A DNA stretch of 64,000 nt from Cotesia glomerata (Eukaryota > Arthropoda > Insecta > Hymenoptera > Braconidae): the NCBI RefSeq assembly GCF_020080835.1, contig NC_058164.1, forward strand, positions 9,618,142 to 9,682,141, written 5' to 3'. This document shows positions 33,104 to 45,033 of this stretch, in pieces. Made by a program: the position numbers and the translations under genes. The stretch's first letter is position 1. Each line of letters begins with the position of its first letter. The notes under the pieces are model-generated. The model was not told the origin of the DNA. It did not search any database and saw only the letters and a program-made list of their open reading frames with translations.

Positions 33104-35563
33104 TGCTCTACGTTTTGTGTATTCTCGGTTCTCTAAACGTCAATTTCGTCTTCTATTTCGCTTTTTTAATTTAAAAACCCTCTTGGTTTTACTGAACGCA
33201 AACTAATTTCACTTTGGAAGGATTCTATATTGTTATTTATTAATATTTACAAAAAAAAAAAAAGCTTTCCGTAGGTCATGACAAAAATTTGCAAAAGTTT
33301 ATTTTTCTTCCTTGAAGTTCTTTTGAGTTAAAAATCCACTGCAATCATAAATTTTTAGACTTTTTATTAAAATGAAACTTTTTGCACCATAAGTTTAGTA
33401 ATGATAAAAAATTTGCCACCATTTTGATACACAGTCGGCTGCAATCTTGTGGTCCAGATTCAACCAATTTATTTTAACTGCTAAACTTTGAAATTTTTGC
33501 TATAAAATGATTTATCTTGTCATTACTTTTCTGTTTTCATGAACAAGTAAGTTTATTGCAAGTATGAAATTAGTAGACAATAATAGAAAAATGAACTTAA
33601 TTCAACCAAAACAATCTTGAACTACTAAATCTTTTTATAGAATTTAATTGTCTTGATCTAAGCAAAAAATTCTTAAGTAAGATATCCTTTTAGCCAAGAA
33701 AAATTTTTTAGTTAAGAAACTTTTCAAGATTCAATATGATCTAATTCTTAAAAATATGTTAGACGTTTGTTACAATTACATTTATATTTTTTATTAAAGG
33801 TAAAACCATATAACTCTGAATTAGTATTGCAAGTAAAAGTCACAAAAAAATAATCCGTTAGTTGAAAAACAAAAGTTGACTAACTTTTAACAAAAAAACA
33901 GTCTCGCTTTTAAATAAAAATTAAAAAGCTCTTACCCTCCCTTTTCAAATATTTATATTTACACATATACCTATCTCTTACCTATATTTACACATATACT
34001 CTGCACACAGATACGTCATACATCAATCCATAGCATACACCCATAATCTATATATGATAGTCACATCACATAACACATGAATTGCAATCGCTTTTCCTCG
34101 CACAAGCGCGCTTACCACAAAAGCAATAGTACGATGTGACGCACACGCGCACTCAAGCTAAATTCACCCAAAGGAGCCACGAAGAGATGAAAGGAGAGAA
34201 GAGAGAGTAAAAGTGAAAGAGATAAATTTTCCATCTCTTTCTTCTCTCAGCTGAAATAGTCGGCACGGCCGCGTTCACGAGGAAAGCTCGACGCCATTTC
34301 CCTCGCGTTTTTTATCTTCTTCCGTTTTCCGCGGCTTTTCTATGTCTAGTTTTTATTTTTTTATTTAAAAAATTTTTTTCTTTCGTCCGTGATTTTGTTT
34401 TTATTATTACTGTTATTATTATTATTATTGTTATTATTTTTTTCACTTACTATTTTCCATTGCTTTGTCCACGGTCTCAAGTTTTGTATGTGACGGGCTC
34501 AGTTGCACTGAAAATGAGAACGAGAAGGGGAAAGTAGTAAAGGAGCCCAAGAGAGACTTGGCGTCGCGACGCTCAGAGTGGACGACGACGAGTTCCTTTG
34601 TGTGGCTTCTGTGATTTTCCGAGTAGAGTGCCCATGTGAATGTTAAGACCAGGAGAGCTTTTGATCTTCACTTCTTTTCTTTCGTATTATATAGCTACAT
34701 ATATTTTTTTTGTTTATACGGAAAATAAATTATCACTTTCCCGAGTATTTTCATGAATAGACAGCTCTTTTGTTTGTTTATTAATTGTGATTTCAATTGA
34801 AATGGAAAATGCATTTATCATTGCATTGTCTATCTACAAAGTAATGGTAGAGTTTGTTGTTGTTATTATGTAGACAGTACATCGTAATAGTGTTGGATAT
34901 CCACTGTAGATGCTACTACATACTCCTCCAGGGAGCGTTTAAACTGATTACACATTGTCAGAGTTAAAAAAGCACACTCAAGGTAAAGAAAATAATCAAG
35001 AACCAAGACCATTACATATCACTCTCAAGTTTTACTTCATATATCTACATTGTTTGTTTTTACATTTTTTTTACAAGTCTGACTTTAGTTTTTTATATCG
35101 CAATCGGTGATAAGTCTTTAATATTGTTTTTTTGTTATTGTTGCCACAAATATAATAAATGGCACTTATAATTAGTTTCTCGAGATCAAATAAAAAATAA
35201 TTAAAAGTTTTTTTTAGATTATGATGATACTGCAATCAGCACATTTAGAAGAGTTTAGTAATTGTTAATAAATTAACTTATTTAGCGACAATTTATTAAT
35301 TTATTCAATAAGCAATCATTTTTCAATTTTTAATTAATATTTTTTTTTGAGAAATATTAAATTTATTAGAGTCAACAAACATTTATTAACAGTGAATAAA
35401 CATTCCTAAGATTAATGTACCTAGCTTGAAATGTTACATTAACAATTTACACCACCAAATAAAACATTTTATAATCTTATTAATGGTGTTTAGTACTTAT
35501 CTAATTTTTCATATTTATTCTAAAAAAAAAAGAAAAAAAAAACTTAATCTACCCGATCTATTG
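33104..35563. other. Spacer with a CG-containing, less AT-rich block at 34.0-34.7 kb
   Basis: Positions 34060-34690 are much richer in G+C and CG dinucleotides, with an Inr-like TCAGTT near 34499 and a splice-donor-like AAG/GTAAAG near 34980. This could be a promoter and 5' untranslated exon, but no coding start or partner exon is evident. The remainder is AT-rich. Confidence 0.35.
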
Positions 35564-36049
35564 CACTGAGAGAAAAGTGCATAGTTAACTGAATCATAAC
35601 ATCACAATTATGAAAATATAGTTTTTTGAACTTTTTTTTTGTAGTTACTCAAACTATGCATTAGTTTAAGTAACTATTGATAAATAGTTATATCGACTAT
35701 ATTTTAATAAATATGTTTTTGTTATCGTGTTAAACAAAAAGTTATTAGGTGACTGAAAGGTTTTTACGGACAACATCTCAGATAGCTAAACTGGAAGAGC
35801 CCTTCGTGCATAACCAAAAGATCCGAGTTCGATTCCCGGTCCGAGCTATCCGAATTATTTTTTCTGTTTTCTGAGTTAAAGTTAATCAAGATGGCTATTA
35901 AGCTGATATTTAACTGAAAATAGTTTAAGTAACTATCCATTGGGGTTCAATATAATAAATAATGTTAGGTACAAGAACTGCAATTAAATAGTGGTGATGC
36001 TATTTAACTAGATTTTCCTAGTTCAGTTGACCATATTTTTCTCTCAGTG
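35564..36049. mobile_element. 486-bp CACTGAGAGAAAA TIR element carrying a tRNA-like sequence
   Basis: Ends CACTGAGAGAAAA and TTTTTCTCTCAGTG are inverted, flanked by TG on both sides (35562-35563 and 36050-36051). The subterminal TTAACTGAA/TTCAGTTGA words also mirror each other. A tRNA-like sequence lies in the middle (35776-35847). No coding capacity. Confidence 0.7.
35776..35847 (+). other. tRNA-like sequence (possibly Met-derived) inside a TIR element
   Basis: 72 nt with TAGCT..CTGGAAGAGC (D arm), a perfect B box GTTCGATTCC (35827-35836), and a 3' acceptor TCCGAGC that pairs 5 of 7 with TCTCAGA. The anticodon loop would be TGCATAA, giving CAT if read normally, but position 33 is G and the anticodon stem is broken. 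It is a tRNA pseudogene or internal Pol III promoter relic. Confidence 0.55.
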
Positions 36050-38651
36050 TGGAATCTTTTCATCTATTAAAGTTATTAGGTAATAAAAAATGTCAAAATA
36101 GAATTTTTATATTCATTTTATATTTAATAGTCCAAATAAATGTATAATAATAGTTAAAAAAATATTTACTAACCACATAAAAATATTTGTTAGCAGTTAA
36201 TATATTATCTTTGATAAATGATTCATTATCTGTTAATAAATACCCTTTAACTATTATCAATAATAAATAGTTCATTAGCTATTAATAAATACTTATTAAA
36301 TCATCTGACGTTTAAAAATTATTTATGAAGAGTTAATAAATATTAACAAATCCTTTTTTCTATCCAGACACTTGATTTTTTAGTTTGATTTTAAGAATAA
36401 ATTAATAATAATTAATAAATTAATAATATATACTAAAAAAATATTTCTAAAAAATCATACTCATAATTTTTTTTATTTCTAAATGTAAAATTTTTTTTAA
36501 TTATTTTTTTGTAATGATTTATCTGTTGAAAAAATTCTAAAAGTAATCAGATGATTGCTAATTTCAATATCTTAGATTTTTATCCTAGCTTAAATATTTG
36601 TAAAAATTGATCATTTCATCGAGTATTTTCATACATTGTAAAAAATTTCTAACTTTAAATCAAATTGACTGACTAACAGAATATAAATAATTTGTAATTA
36701 TATTAAAGTTTTGATTTTCTCTCAATAAATTTAGATTTTATTTCGAGTTAATAAAATAAGGTTTGCATATTATATCCGAAGTATTTTGATAAAATCAATA
36801 CAGAGCTTTTACCTGAAATATTTATAATGAGGTCATTTCATATTTTTCGTGTACAAGAATAACGATGTCTTATTAGCTGACATTCTTGATATCAACGTCA
36901 GCGAAAAAAAAATGAGTATCTTAAAAGATTCTACGTTTTTTCTTAGTTCAGAGCACGTAATGGCATGAGTCAGGAGCAATAATAAGTAAGATGAATAAAA
37001 ATGCAGTTAAGAAAATTTTGTCTGAAGAGGGGGAGCTTTAATAATTGTAGTATACGCTATAATTTTAATTACTATGACATTGTTTTTAATTAAAACAAAC
37101 TTAATTTCTCCGTATAATAACAAAGAGCGCTTGCTTGTCGGTAACTTATTTTATAAAGTCGGAGAAGTAGGAATCGATTAGTGCCCGGTCTACTTCTACT
37201 TCTTCATTGAATAGTAATAATCACATTAAGAAGTAAATAGTTTTCCAGGAAAGTGAAGTAAAATACTTAGAACTTGTGAATAAGTCGTCAACTTTGACTA
37301 TCTTGTATTGATTTTTGTTAAGATTTTCATAATTAAATTATAAAAATAATAATAATAACAATAATAATTATAACTGAAAATCTCTCTAATTTTTAGTTTT
37401 TAAATTACCTGATCTTTAGTAAGATAACACTGTCATGAAATCTATTATATTAAATGAAGCTCTTTTTAATTTTATTAATGTAATAAAATGTATTATCACC
37501 AATTAGATTTAATCTCACAAAAAAGAGGAATATATATAATTGGGAAGGACTGAATAAATAGGAACGCGGATGCACTTTTTTATTCAGAATTTATCTCTTT
37601 TTTTTATTAAAAGAAATGAAATAATTTGTATCTTGTACACTTTTTTTGCATAAAAAAAATACATACATTATTTAACAGATTTTCATTAATTTTTTGCAAA
37701 TGTTAAATTGAAGGATTAAATTTGTACTAATAATTAATGACGTCATATTTAAGGAAAAAATACTTGAAAATGAGACGAAAAAAATTAAATTTTAGTTTGC
37801 AAATTTTTAAAATTAGAAAAATTAACCTATCGACAAATTTTTTTTTCAATTGTTCTTGTTTAAAACTTTTGTATGTTGATTCAATACAATTGTATTCAAT
37901 GACTATACAAAAAAGTCAAACATTAAACAAAAATTTTTCACCTCAACTTTTCTAACACGACGAAAAATTTTTTTTCGTATCAACTTACTAAATAAAATTA
38001 GTTGTAAGTCATGAGAAAAAACTTCAATAAGAATTTAAAAATTCACTATTAATTTCAATTTTTTTATACAATCTAAAATATTAAATTTTTTTCATACCGT
38101 TGTAATACAATAACTACAAATACTTTAAAATACGAAAATAAAAACATACAAGTACCGCTAAGTAAGATCAAGACACCGCCAACATCAAAACTGTTGAAAC
38201 AGCAGGGATCTATATAAAAGCCGATCGGTGGAGTGATCTTGTGGTAGGAATGCCAAGTTGCTTCTTTATTTCTTTAGACTAGCAGTTTAGTTAGTCTGTG
38301 GTAATTTTAAAACCACTACATTACTACACATTCACATTACCATCTGAAACCATAAGAAGTTACCGATATCGGGATTTTACTTGTCTACTTAGCTAATCAC
38401 TGGTCGATTCTTACTAATAACAATAAATAATAAATGATAATACGAAAAATGAAAGACATTTATTAGCATAAATTCAAGATCTTGAATCAAACATACTTCA
38501 TACATTAGATTCATTATCACGATGACAATAATCATCAGGCACCAGACATGAGATCCGATAGACAGGTAACAACGCACGTCCATTACAGAAAATAAATTAA
38601 AATAACGGCAGCATAAGTACAAACAGGTTTGCTACATAAATAGGTATACAA

Positions 38652-38654
<3 letters not shown>
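36050..38654. other. AT-rich spacer
   Basis: Positions ~36110-36370 resemble a decayed relative of the 10010-10280 MITE: words such as TTAATAAATATTAACAAATCC, and a right end CTATCCAGACACT in place of CTATCAGTG. The rest is unique and AT-rich, except for 38150-38350 (see the promoter candidate). Confidence 0.4.
38212..38245 (+). promoter_or_regulatory. Candidate TATA promoter
   Basis: TATATAAAAGCC begins near 38212 within a ~190-bp block of balanced composition (38155-38345), unlike the AT-rich flanks where TATA words mean little. The sequence about 30 bp downstream would be the start site. No ATG-led frame of meaningful length follows, so a non-coding or spliced first exon would be required. 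Confidence 0.25.

Positions 38655-38739
<85 letters not shown>
38655..38739. repeat. TA microsatellite (~85 bp)
   Basis: Nearly pure TA dinucleotide repeat preceded by AAATATAAATA. Likely length-variable and prone to cruciform formation. Confidence 0.95.
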
Positions 38740-38740
<1 letters not shown>

Positions 38741-40252
38741 GTAACAGTTAGTGATTTCTGTTACTTACGTGCACCGAGAAATTGAAATCGAATTGGAATT
38801 GGAATTAGAGCTAGAGCTGGACACAGTATTAGTATAGAGATCGTTATAATCAAGAGTCACATAGCAATCATGGTACATATTCTGTCTGCGACATTAAATG
38901 CTCAATGTATATGTATATATAAGCACGCAAGGATGTCATGTCGGTAATAAGTGATAATAATAACTATGTGCCTTGGCTTAAAGTGGAAAGAGCCCAAGGA
39001 GTAGGCGTGATAATATCCAGTTAAATATACCCAACATCATGATGCAGTAGAGTACCTTGTATTATATTAATGTACCTGTTTTTAATTCTTTCTCTGATGG
39101 TGTAGTATATTTAATATGTAGTAAATGGTAGACGGTTGCACCCAACTGTGCTAAAATGATTCCCCGAGACACTACCGGACGCGACAATGAGAGTTGCTAT
39201 TGTGCACAAACACACGTGATGTCGACAATGCAAAAACGGAAAAAATAAAAGTAAATTTGCTTGTATGAGTACTTGTCTATATGTAATGTGACAACAAGCC
39301 GAACATACAGCATGTAACAGACTAGTAGACTCTTTGATGTGAATGCTGTGATGTTGATGAGAGCAGACGTCCAATCGGCTCGTTGACTTCACGTGGGATG
39401 GAATAACCTAGCCCATAAACCGATCGGTTGAATGAGCACAAAAACGAGTGTGCCAACGAGTTCAAGTCTCTGTTAATATATATTATATATAAGAAAAATA
39501 ATATAATAAGAATAGTAATTTCATGACATGATGCGATGGGCATGCCATGACTCGCGCGGTCAGGCAATCAATTATATACGATTTCAGAGAAGGAATTTGT
39601 TTGTTCGTACTTGACGAGGTCGTTCGAATAGATTCTAGTTTATTCTTTAGGGGTTTTTTTTTTATTGGATTCGAATATTTTTAATTCGAGTATTATTGTT
39701 ATTATTTGTTTGTAATTAATTTCTTTTTTTAATTACGCATAGTAATAATTACTGACTATAAAATACAAAAATAATTACATTATAAATATATATTTAAGAT
39801 TCAAATTTTTTTTTTTATAAAAAGTATTAAAGTTTTAAAGTATCTATTGTTGTGTATCTGCAACTGATGTAATTGTCAGTGAATTTTTTTCGAGAGTTGA
39901 TGTTGCTGTTTCAATTTTCACATGTAATGCTATTAGAACAACACCGTTGTTCATTGATAGGAAAGTAAATTTGATTTAGAGAGAAAAAATCATGAACCAG
40001 ACAAAAAAAAGATCGAAGCAAGCTGCGAAATTCTCGAATTTAAAATTATCTTAAATAAAAAAAAACTTCTTGAGTTTTTAATTTTTCTGCTTGATTAAAG
40101 ACAATTGAATCTTTCAAAATAACTTTCCTTGGTTCAACATTTTCTCTTATAAATCTGATTAATTTTTCTATAAGTATTGACTTGCAAGGAATTTTGTTTT
40201 TTTCCCAGCTATTCATAACAAATTTTTGTCATCACCATTATTATTATTATTA
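38740..40252. other. Spacer without supported gene
   Basis: 38760-39600 is less AT-rich and has two overlapping minus-strand frames (39111-39392 and 39322-39567). Neither shows a recognisable domain and they overlap in different frames, so I do not call them. 39970-40160 resembles the decayed TCAAGA-type family. Confidence 0.4.
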
Positions 40253-40585
40253 CACTGTAAAAAATTTGCGGAGTAAACGCGGAGTGAATGAAGAGTGAAT
40301 GATTTTTAATTGATTCACTCCCAGTGGGAGTGATATTTACTCCGAGGAGTTAATTTTTATTAATAATAAAATTTACTCCGCATTCATTCCCAAAATAAAT
40401 GAATTTAGAAATAAATAAATTTTTGTAAAGAAAATATTTTTATAAACCGTTTTTATATTTAATTATTAAAAATTTATTTTATTATTTTTAATATAATATT
40501 TCATTTTAATTATTAAAAATTTAATTTATTATTTATTTTTTTTTTATAAATTAATTATAATTAAAAATTGTCAAAAAAAATATGT

Positions 40586-40624
<39 letters not shown>

Positions 40625-40676
40625 CTCCGCATGGGAGTGAAATTCACTCCCGATTCACTCCGGATTTTTTACAGTG
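40253..40676. mobile_element. 424-bp TA-flanked MITE inserted in an ATT microsatellite
   Basis: Ends CACTGTAAAAAATTTGCGGAGT and ACTCCGGATTTTTTACAGTG are inverted and flanked by TA (40251-40252 and 40677-40678). Both sides continue as ATT repeats (to 40252 and from 40677 to ~40701), so it landed inside a trinucleotide array. Subterminal ACTCC/GGAGT words recur (CACTCCCAGTGGGAGTG, ACTCCGCATGGGAGTG). A 30-bp TA run lies at about 40592-40621. Non-coding. Confidence 0.88.
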
Positions 40677-40678
40677 TA

Positions 40679-42281
40679 TTATTATTATTATTATTATTAT
40701 TTTAATGATTGTTATTATCTGATTCTAATATATATTATTTGATAGTGATATGGGTTAGATTAGAGTTTGTGGTCTCAGCGGTTAGACCAAGAATTCCACA
40801 GGAATCGTTACCGAGAAAATAAATTATCCAAACGCACTAAACAGAATAACAATGTATTAATACTGAATTGTATCCAAATTAATAATGAATAGGGAATCGC
40901 GGTTTGAAGACGATCGTATGTTGATATATCCCTCCAAGTGTGTGATGTATGTACGTCGTTAGGTTTATGAGACATAGGTAAAATATCTTTGACCAAATTG
41001 GAAGCTTGCCAGGTTTGGTAATTCTATAGCATATCAGTTAATTTACTCTGAACAGTGTAGCCCTATAGTACTAAACTAATATATAGTACATAGATAGAAT
41101 GTAACCTTGATTTAGCGCCTACCTACACTCGCGGCTCCTGGTATATAGTGATTGACTATATGTATGTTATACCACTCTACTCATCTGGTTTATTTGTATG
41201 TAGTCCACAGTACAGCTCACGTAGATACATACATTAGGTAAATGTGTAGTTAGTATAGGACCTAATCTATAGCTACTACTCAGTATAATTTGCGTTCACT
41301 AGCGAGAAGCGATCAACCCTGATTGCACTTTCATTGTTTTGTTACTTGGTACTTGACAACGCTGTTGGCTTCATGCCACTGGTGCTTCTTGTACTTCAAT
41401 CGTAAACGCCTCTACAAACTTTTAAGCGTTAATTTACTTTTTTCGCTTTCATGGCTGTTGTGTAATTTAACATGCTTATTACACACCAAATTACCATTTA
41501 ATTGGTTAAAACTATTTTTTTTCTCTACGTTCTAATTTTAATTGTACGATTGGAAAAAATTTTTAAATCTCTGGTTTTACTCATTACTTAAGAAGGATTT
41601 AATTAACTTTGTTTGAATTTGGTATTTAATTAGTAATATGAGATTACTACGAATTTCAAAATGTAGTTTGATTTGATGACGTGCGTATTCGGTAACATAA
41701 TTTAATTATATCTATGAATGCATACATTATTTAGTTTATAATTAATATTGGATTAAGTTACTTTTCATTAGATTGGAACTGGTTATTATTGTTATTGTTA
41801 ATTTAGAGATAATTGTAAGTGTGTAAATTGATTGTCACAACTCGACTAATCTGTCCATTTTTTTCAACTCAAACAATTTATATTTCATGGAAATTTTTAA
41901 ATAATTGTGGTGGTGAGCAATGTACGCTGTCAGTTACCTGGAAAATTTTTTTCATTATTTAATAGAAAACAAATTGACATTTAATTATAAAGTAAGCATC
42001 AGAATAGAAAAGAATATATAGTTTTTTTTATAACATTCAATTTGAAGTTGAAAAAATTTTCAATTGTAATGGAATTTTAAAAATAATCATGTTAATTACA
42101 TGAGTTACAGGGTTACTATTCTATTGTATTAGAAGCCGATGACTTGTAAGGAACAAAAATTTAAATGAGAAAAAAAAAAGTTATTTCACGGATTTTTTCT
42201 ATAAACGAATTTTTATGTACCTATTGATCAATAAAAAAAAAAAAAAATAGAAAAACGGTAGACCCTGAAGGCCATTCTTGC
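40679..42281. other. Spacer without supported gene
   Basis: 40730-41330 is moderately less AT-rich, the rest AT-rich. The frame 41323-41535 lacks any recognisable feature beyond hydrophobic residues expected from T-rich sequence. Confidence 0.4.
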
Positions 42282-42481
42282 AACTTCCCGCTAATTCCAT
42301 ACCTAGGTGCTTAAAATTGCACTAATGATGGTTTTGAGCTCTCTGAGCTCAAAAATACAATTTAAGTTATTTTGAGCTCTTCGAGCCTAAAAAGATAGCT
42401 TTTCTATACTTTTAAGCTATTCGAGCTCAAAAGTCTGATACAAGTTTCATAGAACAATATTTTTTGAATTTTCAAACCGCA

Positions 42482-43437
42482 CACGGAAAAAAAAATTTCG
42501 TTCTGGTAACCTAACTGTAGAGTTACCACAACTATACACAGTTTACTATTCGTTGTAGAGTTACAGTAACATAATGTTATTTAGTTCTGATAACTCAATG
42601 TTGTTGAGCTCTCAGAGCTCTGCGGGATTGTTCTCAGAGCCAAACGGTATAGTTGGGAGCGCCCTACGTTGCGCAGTAGTGGAGTGCGCTGACATATTTC
42701 ATAACCTTCTAAAATGACAAACAGAATTATTTTGTTACTCATCCATATTATTAAAAATATATGAGGACAATTAAGTTTCCAGTTTATTTATTTAAAGAAT
42801 TAGTTTTTTTTTTTTGTCAAATTGAATTTCGTTAGAACAGTTTTGTATTTATGGTTTTTCAAGGTTCATTAGCAGTGACTGTTAATTGAATTTATTAGTT
42901 GAATATATTGTGATAAGTAATAAGTTATTGGAATACACTCAAAAGACCCCATTTAACACAAAATAAAATTTGTTTTCATTTATTTTTTCTTGTGCATATA
43001 CGGTAGTGATTTTATGTCCAATATTTATTAATATAATCAAGAAAATAAGATAATTTTGTGACGACCATATTTTTATTTTACAAATAATTTTTATTTGTAA
43101 TATAAGTTCTATTATTATTTTATTTCTATTATAATACTATTCTTATTTGTCATATACAATTATTGTTGGAAATATAAATTCGTTCTGTCGCATTTATTTA
43201 TTAAATTATCAATGCTAAATCGTAAAAAAAATTATTAATCAGACTGCCAAAAATTTGTTATAGTCTCAGAACGATCCTGTAGAGTTGTGAGAGGTAAATA
43301 ACGTTTAGCTCTCAGAGCTCAACTATGTAGAGTTGCAGGAGCCAAACGGTATTGTTACCATAAGAAAACGTTAACCTACTGGAACTTTTTACAACTAACT
43401 ACTATAGAGTTCCTATAGCAAAATTTTTTTCTCCGTG
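42482..43437 (-). mobile_element. CACGG-ended TIR element, copy 2
   Basis: Inverted copy of 32170-33103, highly similar over the full length. Ends CACGGAAAAAAAAATTTCG and CAAAATTTTTTTCTCCGTG, flanked by CA on both sides (42480-42481 and 43438-43439), which is TG on the opposite strand, as in copy 1. It interrupts the 42282-44463 element. Confidence 0.85.
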
Positions 43438-44173
43438 CACTAACTTTTGAATGAATCAACCGATTTTTACGCGTTGGCGGCATTTGACGCAATTTTTTCA
43501 GTTTTATGTAAAATCTTCAAGTTTAAATTGATAAAACTAGGAAATTTGGAGTAATTCCAAAAAAACACTTTTTTCGGTTTTCTTTCGTTCATGATATCTC
43601 TTGAACGAATTGACCGATTTTGACTGGCTTGACGGTGATCGACGTAATTTTTTTATGCTAATAGCTGATTAGATTTTGAAATTGATCGGTGAAGCCGTTT
43701 AAAAGTTATTCCAAAAAAGGTCGGGGTTATGTTAAAAAAACACTTGTTTCCAACTATTTTATCAAGGATATCTCGAATCAATCAACCGATTTCTACGTTC
43801 TTGGCGGCGATCGACGCGGTTGTTTGAGCTCTAAAAATTATTTTATTTTATCAAAAACGATCCGAAAAGAAATATCGAAGTTATGTCAAAAAAACACTTT
43901 TTTCGGTTTTCTTTCGTTCACGATATCTTTCGAATCAACCGATTTTGACCGGATTAGTGACGATCGGCGTGGTTTGAAAGTTATTCCAAAAAAACCACTT
44001 TCAAAAAAAATTTTTTTCTTATTTTTTTTGAGATTTTTCAAAATTTCTCAAAATCTATCGTTCCGAATCGGTTCAAATTTACAGGAAATCTAAGTTTGAG
44101 GAAACTCTTTAGAACGCCGTTTGGTAGGTTCCGATCGGTTTAGTCGTTCAAAAGTTATAAGCGATTCACATAC

Positions 44174-44318
<145 letters not shown>

Positions 44319-44463
44319 TAGTGACAACATCGCAGGGGTAGTCAGGGAAGCTTCCTATGACCTCAAAAAGTCGAGATCTGATGAAAACTCGATTTTTGCA
44401 AAACGGGGTGAAAACAATAACTTCCCGATTTTTGAAAATCTTCGATTTTCTTAGCAGGAAGTT

Positions 44464-44998
44464 AAAAATAATAAATATTTTTTTAAAACTTATAATTTAT
44501 GCAATTGAATGTATGTTTAACATTGTACTGGTGAAAATGTAATATCTGTGTTTATTTCTGTACAAAAGTCTCGAAAGCCATGTTATATGATTTATGTGCA
44601 TTTAAATCTCTTATCATTTATTTTCGACATTTCGCCGGTGGTGGTTAAATATTAAACGTGCACACTGAATGATGTGAATCTGAAATTTTAGTTTATGCAA
44701 TTAATACTGCACGAGTTTAGACTAATTGAACTTCAGTGATTTTCACATTAATACCTAACATGAAATTTCCATTTGGATTTAAATAATCAGAGTTGTAGTT
44801 TAGAAAACTATTTTATTAATAATTTAAATGGATTAAAACATGGAGTTAGTATAATTTTCTGAAATTATGCGAAATCTTTAATTTTACCGATGTTATAATT
44901 AAAAAATTACTGCATGAAAATCGTCAGAAAGTTAAGATATACTCAATATAATTTTTATTTTAGAAATTAACTTAACAAACTAATTTTTTGTTATTAAA

Positions 44999-45033
<35 letters not shown>

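Noticed and set aside
39111..39567. Two minus-strand frames of 81-93 codons
   Set aside because: They overlap in different frames and show no family motif; the only support is a less AT-rich composition.
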